A stretch of DNA of 64,000 bases. Origin: Asticcacaulis sp. UBA2476. Its GTDB lineage: Bacteria > Pseudomonadota > Alphaproteobacteria > Caulobacterales > Caulobacteraceae. Positions 34,042 through 42,305 of this stretch are shown one piece after another (position 1 is the first letter of the stretch; every line of letters begins with the position of its first letter). The notes under the pieces are model-generated. The model saw only the letters and a list, made by a program, of their open reading frames with translations, was not told where the DNA came from and searched no databases. The stretch spans positions 16,547 through 80,546 of the forward strand of contig DDPE01000049.1 in assembly GCA_002342035.1 (NCBI GenBank). The letters are read 5' to 3'. Made by a program: the position numbers and the translations under genes.

Positions 34042-35253
34042 ATGGGCAATTCAGGCATCAACCGCCGCCAGATGACGCGCGCTTTGGGCTTAGGCGCAGG
34101 GCTGGCCACAATGAGCGCATTACCCGCCCATGCTGCCACCAAACGCCCGTGGCCGTTCCTGATCGGTGCGGACGTGTCATGGATACCGCAGGACGAAGCC
34201 GAAGGGGCCACATATTTCGTAGACGGCGTCCAAAAAGACCCGCTGGAGATCCTGAAATCTGCCGGGTTTAACGCCATCAAACTGCGGCTGTTTGTGAACC
34301 CCGAAAACGGCTATTCCAAGCGTCACCCCGACCAAAAATGGTGCGGGATCGATCAGACCATAGCCTTTGCCAAGCGCATCAAGGCCGCCGGGATGCACTA
34401 TTCCCTGACCTTTCACTACAGCGACACCTGGGCCGACCCTGAGCATCAGAACATCCCCGCCGCCTGGGTGGGACTGGACACCACCGGCCTGATCGACGCC
34501 GTCTATCGCCACACCCACGACAGCCTGACCGCCATGAAGGCCGCAGGCGTTGCGCCCGACCTGATCCTGATCGGCAACGAGACGACCTTTGGGACGCTGT
34601 GGCCGCAGGGGCGGGTGCCGCTAACCATTCCGACCGGCAATCCCATCACTGACGGCAACCACATGAAGGTCGAGAATGCGGGCGGATTTGATGTGTTCGC
34701 GCAGTTCCTCAAAGCCGGACTGGCCGCCTGCTATGATGCGGCCCCTGACGCCAAAACCGCTGTGCACAACCATCTGGGCCGCCACTGGCCGATCGTACAG
34801 AACTGGATGGATAATCTGATCAGTCGCGGCGTACGCTTCGATGCCACCGGTTTTTCCTGCTACCAGCAGGCGGCTGAAGGCGACTGGGAACGCACCTTTG
34901 CCGAATACGCCAAACGCTATCCCGACCACGGGTTTTTCGTGGCCGAATATTCCAGCCGTAAGCGCTATGTCAACGATATCGTCCATACGCACCCCAATGG
35001 TTGGGGCGCCTATATCTGGGAGCCGGCCCGCCATCAGGAAGCCGTATTCGACAAAGGCGGAAAGAACGCTGGCGAAGGCCCGCGCCCGAACCTGATCTCT
35101 CAGGGCCTCAATGCTGCCGAAGCGCCGGGGTCAACGCCGTCAGCGCCCGCCACCGTGCCACAGCGTCCGCGCAGCCACGGCGGCCGCTATGACGCCAACA
35201 ACCTGCTCGACATTTATCGCCAAATGGCCAAGGATTATGGCGCAAGCCGCTAA
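34042..35253 (+). CDS. glycoside hydrolase family 53 (endo-beta-1,4-galactanase)
   Basis: A 403-residue secreted enzyme. A twin-arginine-type signal (NRRQMTRALGLGAGLA) is followed by a TIM barrel starting at ADVSWIPQDEAEG. GFNAIKLRLFVNP, YSLTFHYSDTWADP, LILIGNETTFGTLWP (acid/base Glu in GNE) and FFVAEYSS (nucleophile Glu) are the GH53 landmarks. GH53 enzymes cut beta-1,4-galactan of plant pectin. The last 60 residues are Pro/Ala-rich. Ribosome site AGGAGG ahead of the ATG. With the GH43 and esterase genes at 42-44 kb it fits plant-polysaccharide use. Confidence 0.9.
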   Translation: MGNSGINRRQMTRALGLGAGLATMSALPAHAATKRPWPFLIGADVSWIPQDEAEGATYFVDGVQKDPLEILKSAGFNAIKLRLFVNPENGYSKRHPDQKWCGIDQTIAFAKRIKAAGMHYSLTFHYSDTWADPEHQNIPAAWVGLDTTGLIDAVYRHTHDSLTAMKAAGVAPDLILIGNETTFGTLWPQGRVPLTIPTGNPITDGNHMKVENAGGFDVFAQFLKAGLAACYDAAPDAKTAVHNHLGRHWPIVQNWMDNLISRGVRFDATGFSCYQQAAEGDWERTFAEYAKRYPDHGFFVAEYSSRKRYVNDIVHTHPNGWGAYIWEPARHQEAVFDKGGKNAGEGPRPNLISQGLNAAEAPGSTPSAPATVPQRPRSHGGRYDANNLLDIYRQMAKDYGASR

Positions 35254-35346
35254 TCCGGCGCGGGGTTTGCAATTCCCGGCGTGAGGCTTGGCACGGCGTC
35301 CCCTTATGAGACGTAATCCGTGTCCTGACGGCCTGCGGGGATATCG

Positions 35347-36693
35347 ATGTTTGAATTTGGTCGCGAACTAAGACGTATTTTCGGCAATCAGGGCCGGTTT
35401 GAATCGGACTCCAGTTTGTACGAGTTATTAAACCTTGAACTGCTGATCTCTCAGGGCCGCAGCCTTGATATTGAGGCTGGCCGCGTCTCGACCAAAAACC
35501 GCTTTGATCCCCATATCGAATCCGCGGTTATCTGGCGCGAATATGCCCGCCGAACCGGCGATCCGCTGGCGATGCGCAAAGCCGCCGCCGCCGCTGAATC
35601 CGCCGGCAAGGACGCCAAGACCATCGCCCAGGCCGTACAGGCCGTGCTGGAGCAGGCCCTGACCTGCCTGACCGGCGCCGACCTGTTTGAAACCGCAGAA
35701 TTATTGACCTCTGCCGAAGGCCTGCTCGCCGAAGGGCGTGTGGCCATGGCGGGCATCAGCCCTGCCGATCCGGTGTTGAACGCGCGCCTGTCGCTGGTTG
35801 AAGGAATGCTGGGGGCGCGCCTCGCCTTGCGCGAAGGGGTGGGCGAACTGGACGCCGCCCTGAACGCCATGGCCCATATCGACCGCGCCGTGGAAAAGTT
35901 CGACAAACAGGTCCGCCTGACCAAGACCAACCGTGACAAGATCTGGGCCGCGCAGGCCCGTCTGGAGCGGGCCGACCTTTTGATGGCGGTCGGTATCGAC
36001 CGTCAGGATTCCAGCCTTTTGGGTGCGGTCATCAAGGACCTTGAGGCTGTGCGCGCTCGCCTTGATCCGGCCTATGAGCCTGTCACCTTTGCTGCCATCG
36101 TCACCCGTCTGGCCGAAGCCCACATCCATCAGGGTCAGATCGAAGGCAATGCCGAAGCGGTATCGATCGGCATTGCCCTGCTCAGTGCCGAAGACGAACT
36201 GATGGTCTATGAACACAGCCCGCTCGATTGGGTGTGCCATAAGATGGCCTTGTCGCGAGGTTTAGAGGTGCTGGCGACCCTGACCGGTGCCGACTACATT
36301 TTTGACAAGGCGCTGGCCGTCTATGATCTGGCGCTTAAGCGGCCTTTGCAAAAGGGCTTAGGGATACGGGCGCGGCTGATGAGCCTGCGGGCGTCGTGTC
36401 TGGCGCAACGCGCCGAAGCCACCGGCGACCTTAAAGCGCTGGATGATGCCGAACGGGCGTTTAAAGAGCAACTTCGCGCCACCCGCCCGCTCGAAGACCC
36501 CATTGACTGGGCGATCCTTCAGACCAATCTGGGTAAGCTTTATGTGACGCGCGGCGACATCACCGGCTTTATGCTGGAGCGCGCGCAGGCCGCCTACGCC
36601 CTTGATGCCGCCAAGGAAATCTTTATCGAACACGGCCTGCACAGCCTCGCGGCCACCGCCGAAAGCCATCTGGTCAGGCTTCGCGGGATATAA
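35347..36693 (+). CDS. TPR-like helical hypothetical protein
   Basis: A 448-residue, nearly all-helical, Ala/Leu/Glu-rich protein. Repeating helix pairs of 34-40 residues (for example the segment with LSLRASCLAQRAEATGDLKALDDAERAFKEQL and the following ILQTNLGKLYVTRGD) look like degenerate tetratricopeptide repeats. No signal peptide or membrane segment, so a cytoplasmic scaffold is likely. Partner unknown. Single gene on the plus strand between the GH53 and ThuA genes. Confidence 0.65.
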   Translation: MFEFGRELRRIFGNQGRFESDSSLYELLNLELLISQGRSLDIEAGRVSTKNRFDPHIESAVIWREYARRTGDPLAMRKAAAAAESAGKDAKTIAQAVQAVLEQALTCLTGADLFETAELLTSAEGLLAEGRVAMAGISPADPVLNARLSLVEGMLGARLALREGVGELDAALNAMAHIDRAVEKFDKQVRLTKTNRDKIWAAQARLERADLLMAVGIDRQDSSLLGAVIKDLEAVRARLDPAYEPVTFAAIVTRLAEAHIHQGQIEGNAEAVSIGIALLSAEDELMVYEHSPLDWVCHKMALSRGLEVLATLTGADYIFDKALAVYDLALKRPLQKGLGIRARLMSLRASCLAQRAEATGDLKALDDAERAFKEQLRATRPLEDPIDWAILQTNLGKLYVTRGDITGFMLERAQAAYALDAAKEIFIEHGLHSLAATAESHLVRLRGI

Positions 36694-36768
36694 AGACAGC
36701 GCGTGACAAGCGATCAAATCAAGGGAACAATGCGGTAATAAAAGCAGGAAACCTTTGAGGGGATAGCA

Positions 36769-37536
36769 ATGCAGCGCAGGGCGATTTTATCAGGCATGGC
36801 GGCGGCGATCATGGCGCCAAAAGCGGCGTGGTCAGACACGCAGTTCAAGGTGCTGGTGATCGGCATGCCCAGCAAGTACCACTACGAATATGTCCCGGTC
36901 GCGCGCGAAAGCCTTGAGCGCATGGCCAAACTCCATGCCTTTGAAATGGTCTGGAGCCACAATGCTTACGGGCTGGATCAGGACCTTAAGCCCTATGCGG
37001 CCATCATGTTGCTCAACACCCCGACCGAGGATTTATCTGCCGATCATCGGGCGAAGTTCGAGGCCTATGTGCGCGCCGGCGGCCATGTCATGGTTGTGCA
37101 CCGCGCCGCCATTGCCCTGCCGGCCGGTAGCTGGCCGTGGTATGAAAAGCTGGTTGGGCGCACGGTGGGCGTGCATCCCATGCTGCAAACCGGCGTGGTG
37201 ACGGTGGTCGACAAAAGCTTTCCTGCGACCTTTGGATTGCCGGAGCGCTGGATCTGGAGCGATGAGTTCTACACCACCACCAACCCGCATAATGTGAAGA
37301 TTACGCCGGTGCTGAACGTCGATGAGACCAGCTATGACCCGACCAAGATCTGGCCCGGTCAGGTCGTCAAAGGCATGGGTAAGGACCACCCGATCGCCTG
37401 GTATCACAGCTATGAAGGCGCGCGCGTGTTTGTGACGACCCTGGGTCATAATGTTGAGATGTACCGCGACCCGCAGTATCTTAGCCACCTACTGGGCGGC
37501 CTCTACTGGACCGCCACGGGACTTGGGCGGGGGTAG
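36769..37536 (+). CDS. ThuA-domain secreted protein
   Basis: A 255-residue protein with a short signal (MQRRAILSGMAAAIM) and a ThuA-like domain of glutamine amidotransferase fold: VLVIGMPSKYHYEYVPVARESLERM, YAAIMLLNT, FEAYVRAGGHVMVVH, WIWSDEFYT, IAWYHSYEGARVFVTTLGH. ThuA domains are tied to trehalose or sugar-derivative metabolism and are common in secreted carbohydrate-active loci, but the reaction is not established. It follows the TPR-like gene and precedes the AT-rich TIR gene. Confidence 0.82.
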   Translation: MQRRAILSGMAAAIMAPKAAWSDTQFKVLVIGMPSKYHYEYVPVARESLERMAKLHAFEMVWSHNAYGLDQDLKPYAAIMLLNTPTEDLSADHRAKFEAYVRAGGHVMVVHRAAIALPAGSWPWYEKLVGRTVGVHPMLQTGVVTVVDKSFPATFGLPERWIWSDEFYTTTNPHNVKITPVLNVDETSYDPTKIWPGQVVKGMGKDHPIAWYHSYEGARVFVTTLGHNVEMYRDPQYLSHLLGGLYWTATGLGRG

Positions 37537-37621
37537 TGGTTTTGTACCGAAGCCCATACGTTTTGTATGTGGAATATCTCTCGAAAATTCTGAAGCTTAA
37601 CTACGCAATGGATGCGATACA

Positions 37622-38470
37622 ATGGCCACAGCATACGAGTATTTCAGAAGAAACAAACATTTAGAGATACTCTCTAACAGAGAGTACATGGATGAAAAGG
37701 GACTCAAGATATCTGTCGATTGTAGCATTTGCTATGATTTTGAAGGGGGATCGAAATATATTAAAATATTCATTCCGGAATGTGAGCATCCAGAGCTTTT
37801 ACTTGAGCATTTCCTGAAAGAAATTGATGATGTATGGGGTCTTGCTGCTGGCATAGAGGTTGCGAGTGGAACAGCTGGACATCATGAAAAATTAACTCAT
37901 GAAAATTGCAAATTTAGTGGTCGTATTTTGGTCTGGACTCCAGCACTACTTGAGGACGGAAGGTTGGAGGCGCTCAACAAAGAGATGAAAAATATTGGCC
38001 TATCATTAGTAGTCAGGGATGCAAGGTATGTTGACGCACGCAATAAACACGCCAAGCCAATTGCCTTTATATCACACGACAGCCGTGACAAAGAAGGGTT
38101 CGTTAGAGAACTAGCCAACAGTCTAACAAAGTCTATGTTTCCGGTATGGTATGATGAGTACAGCTTGAGGCCTGGAGACAGTCTTCGTGAAAGTATAGAA
38201 AAGGGGCTCAAGGAATGCCCTAAATGTATTATCGTACTCTCTAGAAATTTTTTTGAAAACACGGGTTGGGTGAAACGTGAGTTTGAAACTATTTATACTC
38301 GCGAAATTATAGATGGCGAGCGCCGAATGATTCCAGTCTGGTTGGATGTTACAAGGGAAGAGGTTTACAACTACTCACCCATATTAGCTGATAGAGTTGG
38401 AATTCCCGCTAACTTGGGTGTTGAGGGCGTGGTTAGAAAGTTAATTACGGCTGGTTTTCAAAACACATGA
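37622..38470 (+). CDS. TIR-domain protein, probable defence effector
   Basis: A 282-residue protein. Residues 1-140 form an unrecognised N-terminal domain (IKIFIPECEHPELLLEHFLKEIDDVW). Residues 145-282 are a TIR domain: KPIAFISHDSRDK, FPVWYDEYSLRPGDSLRESIEKGL, KCIIVLSRNFFENTGWVKREFETIY. Glu220 (KREFE) is at the position of the catalytic Glu of NADase TIRs. Bacterial TIR proteins often deplete NAD+ on phage infection. The gene is far more AT-rich than its neighbours and stands alone, so horizontal gain is likely. No Thoeris, CBASS or Argonaute partner is visible; a standalone system or another function remains possible. Confidence 0.85.
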   Translation: MATAYEYFRRNKHLEILSNREYMDEKGLKISVDCSICYDFEGGSKYIKIFIPECEHPELLLEHFLKEIDDVWGLAAGIEVASGTAGHHEKLTHENCKFSGRILVWTPALLEDGRLEALNKEMKNIGLSLVVRDARYVDARNKHAKPIAFISHDSRDKEGFVRELANSLTKSMFPVWYDEYSLRPGDSLRESIEKGLKECPKCIIVLSRNFFENTGWVKREFETIYTREIIDGERRMIPVWLDVTREEVYNYSPILADRVGIPANLGVEGVVRKLITAGFQNT

Positions 38471-38535
38471 GCCAAGCCAACTTTTAATTTTCATCGCCTG
38501 ACCCACTGGGCCGATTTAAGAACTCATCTCAAACC

Positions 38536-38564
38536 TTGACATGTACGCCATCCTGACGTACAAA
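38536..38564 (+). promoter_or_regulatory. promoter and operator of the toxin-antitoxin pair
   Basis: TTGACA (38536-38541), 17-base spacer, TACAAA (38559-38564). Inside the spacer is an inverted repeat TGTACG (38542) / CGTACA (38557) separated by 9 bases. This layout suggests the antitoxin represses its own promoter. Confidence 0.6.
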
Positions 38565-38597
38565 TTCAGCTAATCAATGCGCCAAAGGAGGCGGCAG

Positions 38598-38906
38598 ATG
38601 TTAGCTTTCAATGATGCGATTACCGAAATCGATGAGCCGAACAGTGAGCGGATGAACTTCCGCACCAAGGCGCGGATCAAAAAAGCCATCCAGCGGGCGG
38701 CCGCCTTATCCGGCGTTGACGATTCCGCCTTTACCTTAAGCGCCGCCTACCAGTCGGCTCTGGCCACCATCGCCGCCCATGAGCGCACGCTGTTAGCACC
38801 TGCCGACCATGAGCTGTTTTTTGCGGCGCTTGATAATCCGGCGCCCCCGACCCAGGCGTTGAAGGCCGCATTCCAGCGCCACAAAGATACGGTCATCTCC
38901 GAATAA
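38598..38906 (+). CDS. DUF1778 (TacA-like) antitoxin
   Basis: A 102-residue antitoxin. The ribbon-helix-helix part (SERMNFRTKARIKKAIQRAAALSGVDDSAFTLSAAYQSALATIAA) binds DNA and the C-terminal tail (HELFFAALDNPAPPTQALKAAF) matches the TacA segment that blocks the acetyltransferase toxin. The ATG at 38598 follows AAAGGAGG. Its stop overlaps the toxin start (TAATG). Confidence 0.92.
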   Translation: MLAFNDAITEIDEPNSERMNFRTKARIKKAIQRAAALSGVDDSAFTLSAAYQSALATIAAHERTLLAPADHELFFAALDNPAPPTQALKAAFQRHKDTVISE

Positions 38907-39451
38907 TGCCAAAACCGGACAGGCCGAAATACGTCATCGCGCCGCTCGATCCTCAAACACATGATCGGGCGGCTTTTTCGTGCGGCGTTGAGTCGGTGGA
39001 TAACTTCTTCAAAAAGACCGCCAGCAAGCTGTCGAAGGCCGACAATCTGCGTGTCTTCGTTATGACGCACCCCGAGGGTACGGTGATCGGGTTTTATGCC
39101 CTCAATGCCCATGCCGTCGATTATCAGGATCTGCCGAAACCCTTTACGCGCACCCGGCCCGGTCATGGCCGCATCCCCGCCGCCTATATCTCGATGATCG
39201 GGCGCGATGTCAGGTTTTCCGGTGGCGGGTACGGTGGCGACCTGCTGGCGGATGCCTTGATGCGCATCCTGAAAGCCTCAGACCATCTGGGCCTTGCCGT
39301 AGTTATTCTGGATGTTCTGGATTGCGGCGATCCTGAGCGGGTAGCCAAACGGCTGACGCTATATCAGGGCTATGGGTTTCAGCCCTTGCCGTCTCAGCCA
39401 CTGCGTCTATTCTTGCCGGTGGCGACGATAAGGCAGATATTTAACGACTAA
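38906..39451 (+). CDS. GNAT acetyltransferase toxin (TacT-like)
   Basis: A 181-residue GNAT-fold toxin that in the family acetylates aminoacyl-tRNA and stops translation. HDRAAFSCGVESVDNFFKK at the start, VIGFYALNAHAV, the acetyl-CoA loop region ISMIGRDVRFSGGGYGGDLLADALMRIL, and LYQGYGFQPLP at the end are TacT/AtaT features. Translationally coupled to the antitoxin gene. A complete pair with the likely autoregulated promoter at 38536. Confidence 0.92.
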   Translation: MPKPDRPKYVIAPLDPQTHDRAAFSCGVESVDNFFKKTASKLSKADNLRVFVMTHPEGTVIGFYALNAHAVDYQDLPKPFTRTRPGHGRIPAAYISMIGRDVRFSGGGYGGDLLADALMRILKASDHLGLAVVILDVLDCGDPERVAKRLTLYQGYGFQPLPSQPLRLFLPVATIRQIFND

Positions 39452-39515
39452 AATCCCCATAGCCACACCTTAAAAAACCCCGTAACCTCCCTTCAAACAC
39501 ACAGGAGAGGCCGGA

Positions 39516-40406
39516 ATGACCGATCATGCCACACCGCCGTTTAAGCGCGAAGTGCTCCAGCTTTTTGACCAGTATGTGCATGGCGTTATCAGTCGGCGCG
39601 GCTTTTTAGAAAGTGCGGCGAAATATACCGCAGGGGCTGCCGGTGCGGTAGCGACGCTGACCGCTCTGGCGCCCAACTTTGCCCGCGCCCAAACCGCTGC
39701 CGATGATAGCCGCCTGATCACCACCCGTGTCGATATCGCTTCGCCCGATGGCAACGGCACCATCAAGGCCTATCTTGTCAAACCCGCAGCAACCAAAACC
39801 AAGCTGCCGGTCGTGGTGATCGTCCACGAAAATCGCGGGCTTAATCCGCATATCGAAGACATTGCCCGCCGGGTAGCTCTCGACGGCTATATCGCTCTGG
39901 CGCCCGACGCCCTGACCACACTCGGTGGCTATCCCGGTAACGAAGATGACGCCCGCGCCCTGTTCCAGAAACTGGACCAGCCCAAAACCCGTAACGACTT
40001 TGTCGCCGCCGCAGACTATGCCCGCACATTAACCGGCAGCAACGGTAATGTCGGCGTGGTCGGGTTCTGCTACGGCGGGGCGATTGCCAATCTTTTGGCC
40101 ACGCGCATTCCCACGCTAAAAGCCGCCGTGCCGTTTTATGGATCGCCCGCGCCGCTGGCTGATGTGCCCAATATCAAGGCCGAATTGCTGGTGCACATGG
40201 GCGGCAACGACACCCGCGTCAATGCGGCGTGGCCGGACTACGAAGCCGCGCTCAAAGCCGCCGGGGTGCGCTACGCGGCCTATACCTATGAAAACGCCGA
40301 ACATGGCTTCAACAACGACACCACCCCGCGCTTTAAACCCGATGCCGCTAAGCTGGCATGGGAGCGGACCATGGCCTTGTTTGCGCGGACGCTGAAGACT
40401 GCCTAA
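39516..40406 (+). CDS. dienelactone hydrolase family protein, secreted
   Basis: A 296-residue alpha/beta hydrolase. A twin-arginine-like region (ISRRGFLESAAKYTAGAAGAV) directs export. The family triad is seen as Cys in VGFCYGGAIA, Asp in MGGNDTRVN and His in NAEHGFNN, and the oxyanion/entry region as VVVIVHENRGLNPHIEDIARR. The prototype hydrolyses dienelactone in aromatic catabolism; exported relatives have unknown substrates. AGGAGAGG precedes the ATG. Single gene, convergent with the next one (its stop overlaps by four bases). Confidence 0.9.
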   Translation: MTDHATPPFKREVLQLFDQYVHGVISRRGFLESAAKYTAGAAGAVATLTALAPNFARAQTAADDSRLITTRVDIASPDGNGTIKAYLVKPAATKTKLPVVVIVHENRGLNPHIEDIARRVALDGYIALAPDALTTLGGYPGNEDDARALFQKLDQPKTRNDFVAAADYARTLTGSNGNVGVVGFCYGGAIANLLATRIPTLKAAVPFYGSPAPLADVPNIKAELLVHMGGNDTRVNAAWPDYEAALKAAGVRYAAYTYENAEHGFNNDTTPRFKPDAAKLAWERTMALFARTLKTA

Positions 40407-41791
40407 CGTCTCCGGTCGTCATCGCGCATCTGACGGATAGCGTCGAGGCGCAGATGTTCCGGTAGCGGGCTGGTAGGGTTCGGATCATCGTCAGGTGTAA
40501 CCACACTCAGGTTGCTCATCATGATGTCGGTGCCTTCGGGTGTCCGCACCAGGCCCTCCAGATGGCGCGTTTTCAAGGTCGCGTAGATAAAGGTGAGGGT
40601 TAGCAAGGTCGTCACCATCAACGGCAGCAGCATGCGGGGCAGGCCATCTGTGGCGGTCAGTGTAGATAAGGTCGTCGCACTGAGGATCAGCGCAACACCG
40701 CCCGCCTGAATACCGTGGCCGATGGCATCGCGTCTCAGCCAGAAGCGAATAAAGTGCGCCTTATAGATCGCCTTGGCGGTCAGTCCCGCATAGCCAATCG
40801 GGATAAACTCGCTGACCGTATCGAGATAGATATCCTCGACCCGGCGGCGGTGGTTGATGTATTCAGCCATTTCAGCCCAGCGCTTACGCCGCAGCGGCCA
40901 GTGGGCGGGCGTCTGATCGGCCCAGCTATCGTCGCGGGCGTGCTCGCACTGATCGAGGCAGGCCTTATACAGCTTTTCCATATCGGCTTTGCGGGCCTTA
41001 AGAAAGGCGTCCGTCTTAAGGTGTAGTTCGCGGATGGTGCCGGTGACCGTATTTTTAAGTTCGGTCTGCTGCCGCAGGGCCTCCTTATAGGTGGTGTGGA
41101 TCATCAGGCCGCTAAAGGTGCCGATAAAGATCAGAACCCCCGCCATGGCCACCAGAGGCAGCCATAGATGGGCGGGCTTCCACACGTGGCTGCACAGATT
41201 GACCAGACCGATGGCCATAAGGCTGAGGACCGCGCTGATCAGCCAGATGCCATGGATTCTGGTCTTGGCCTGACGCAACCCCGCCGTCTTGCGCCTCAGA
41301 TAGACCTGATAGTTTTTAACCGTCGCCAACGCCCAGCCTAAGATCCGGCTATGGGCGATCCGGTCGCCAAACGGGTCTGGCGGCGCGTCGTTCGGCGTAT
41401 GATCGTCATTGCGGACAGGCTCAGGGCCGCGGTCGTACCCCAGATTGCACCCCAGCGCCTTCAGTCGTTGCATCCTCAGTTTATAGGGCGACATCCGGGC
41501 GATGATATCCTCAAGGCTGAGGCCATCCATTTTGAGGCCGTCGAACCAGACCTCTGGTCGGCGTGAGGAGGCAAGGTGCGTTGCCCCAAATGCATTCCAG
41601 CCTTCGCCTTCGATCAGTTGGCGCAGGACGGCGATGTCGGCTGTTGTGAAGATAAGATCTTTAAGCTGATAAAATCCATTAACCGCGACGATGTGCGGAT
41701 TATCGTCATGCGCAAAGCGGTGCGCCGTGGTGACGAGGCCGCTGCCTACGGCCATGATATATCTGGTGCGGATCTGGGGATGTCCAGCCAT
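40403..41791 (-). CDS. multi-pass membrane hypothetical protein
   Basis: A 462-residue protein from ATG 41791, chosen because GGAGGAAAG lies just upstream; the frame opens further up but without such a site. The N-terminal 180 residues are cytoplasmic, with a possible RyR-like segment (RFAHDDNPHIVAVNGFYQL, then EGWNAFGATHLASSRRPEVWFDG), then two membrane helices (about 200-250), a long helical segment, two more helices (about 375-420) and a C-terminal tail. Four predicted membrane helices. Resembles proteins annotated as RyR-domain, but that assignment is tentative. Confidence 0.6.
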   Translation of the reverse strand: MAGHPQIRTRYIMAVGSGLVTTAHRFAHDDNPHIVAVNGFYQLKDLIFTTADIAVLRQLIEGEGWNAFGATHLASSRRPEVWFDGLKMDGLSLEDIIARMSPYKLRMQRLKALGCNLGYDRGPEPVRNDDHTPNDAPPDPFGDRIAHSRILGWALATVKNYQVYLRRKTAGLRQAKTRIHGIWLISAVLSLMAIGLVNLCSHVWKPAHLWLPLVAMAGVLIFIGTFSGLMIHTTYKEALRQQTELKNTVTGTIRELHLKTDAFLKARKADMEKLYKACLDQCEHARDDSWADQTPAHWPLRRKRWAEMAEYINHRRRVEDIYLDTVSEFIPIGYAGLTAKAIYKAHFIRFWLRRDAIGHGIQAGGVALILSATTLSTLTATDGLPRMLLPLMVTTLLTLTFIYATLKTRHLEGLVRTPEGTDIMMSNLSVVTPDDDPNPTSPLPEHLRLDAIRQMRDDDRRR

Positions 41792-41855
41792 TTGCTTTCC
41801 TCCGACTCCGGTCTGATGACCGAACGCCGAAGGGATAAGCTTCAACGTCCGGCGG

Positions 41856-42053
41856 TTAAGCCTGCGGGCCTTGCGGGTCGCCGCCGCCGGGAAGATTCCG
41901 GTGGGCGGGCCGTAAAGTTCCGGCGCGGTACGACCAAAGGTCGTCACTGGCCGTCAGGTTATTTTCAGACACGTCGATAACCGACGCGCACAGGGTCAGG
42001 GACGCCGCAAACTGCGTTCCATAAGTTTCTGAAATGTCATCGATGCTGAGCAT
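41856..42053 (-). CDS. possible 65-residue protein
   Basis: ATG at 42053 preceded by AAGGA begins MLSIDDISETYGTQFAASLTLCASVIDV. The frame stops 65 bases before the start of the membrane-protein gene at 41791 and could form a leader for it. The C-terminal part is Pro/Gly-rich and less convincing. A perfect DnaA box lies 155 bp upstream. Confidence 0.3.
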   Translation of the reverse strand: MLSIDDISETYGTQFAASLTLCASVIDVSENNLTASDDLWSYRAGTLRPAHRNLPGGGDPQGPQA

Positions 42054-42207
42054 CCAACAGTCCTTGCGGCGATTTATCCAGTAAGCAAAGGGAATTGTGG
42101 CGGGCGGTTTCCTTAATGCCGTCAGTCTCGAACCCCCGGTGAGACCTTGGCTGAGGAGACCTGCGGGTGCCCCAATCCCTTTAAACCTAGTTAACATATA
42201 CCTAAAC

Positions 42208-42216
42208 TTATCCACA
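42208..42216. promoter_or_regulatory. isolated DnaA box
   Basis: TTATCCACA, a perfect match to the DnaA consensus, in an AT-rich intergenic stretch next to TTAACATATACC. It is 150 bp upstream of the minus-strand 65-residue frame. No cluster of boxes is seen, so an origin is not indicated. Confidence 0.4.
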
Positions 42217-42305
42217 GTCACAATGGGGATGTGATCACAAACTATGGAATGGATATGCACAAAAAAGTGTGTGCGATTATTTCTAAACTCTGAGAATAGT
42301 CACGC

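Noticed and set aside
42208..42216. Replication origin near the DnaA box at 42.2 kb
   Set aside because: Only one box, no AT-rich unwinding array, no origin-linked genes (hemE, dnaA, parAB) nearby.
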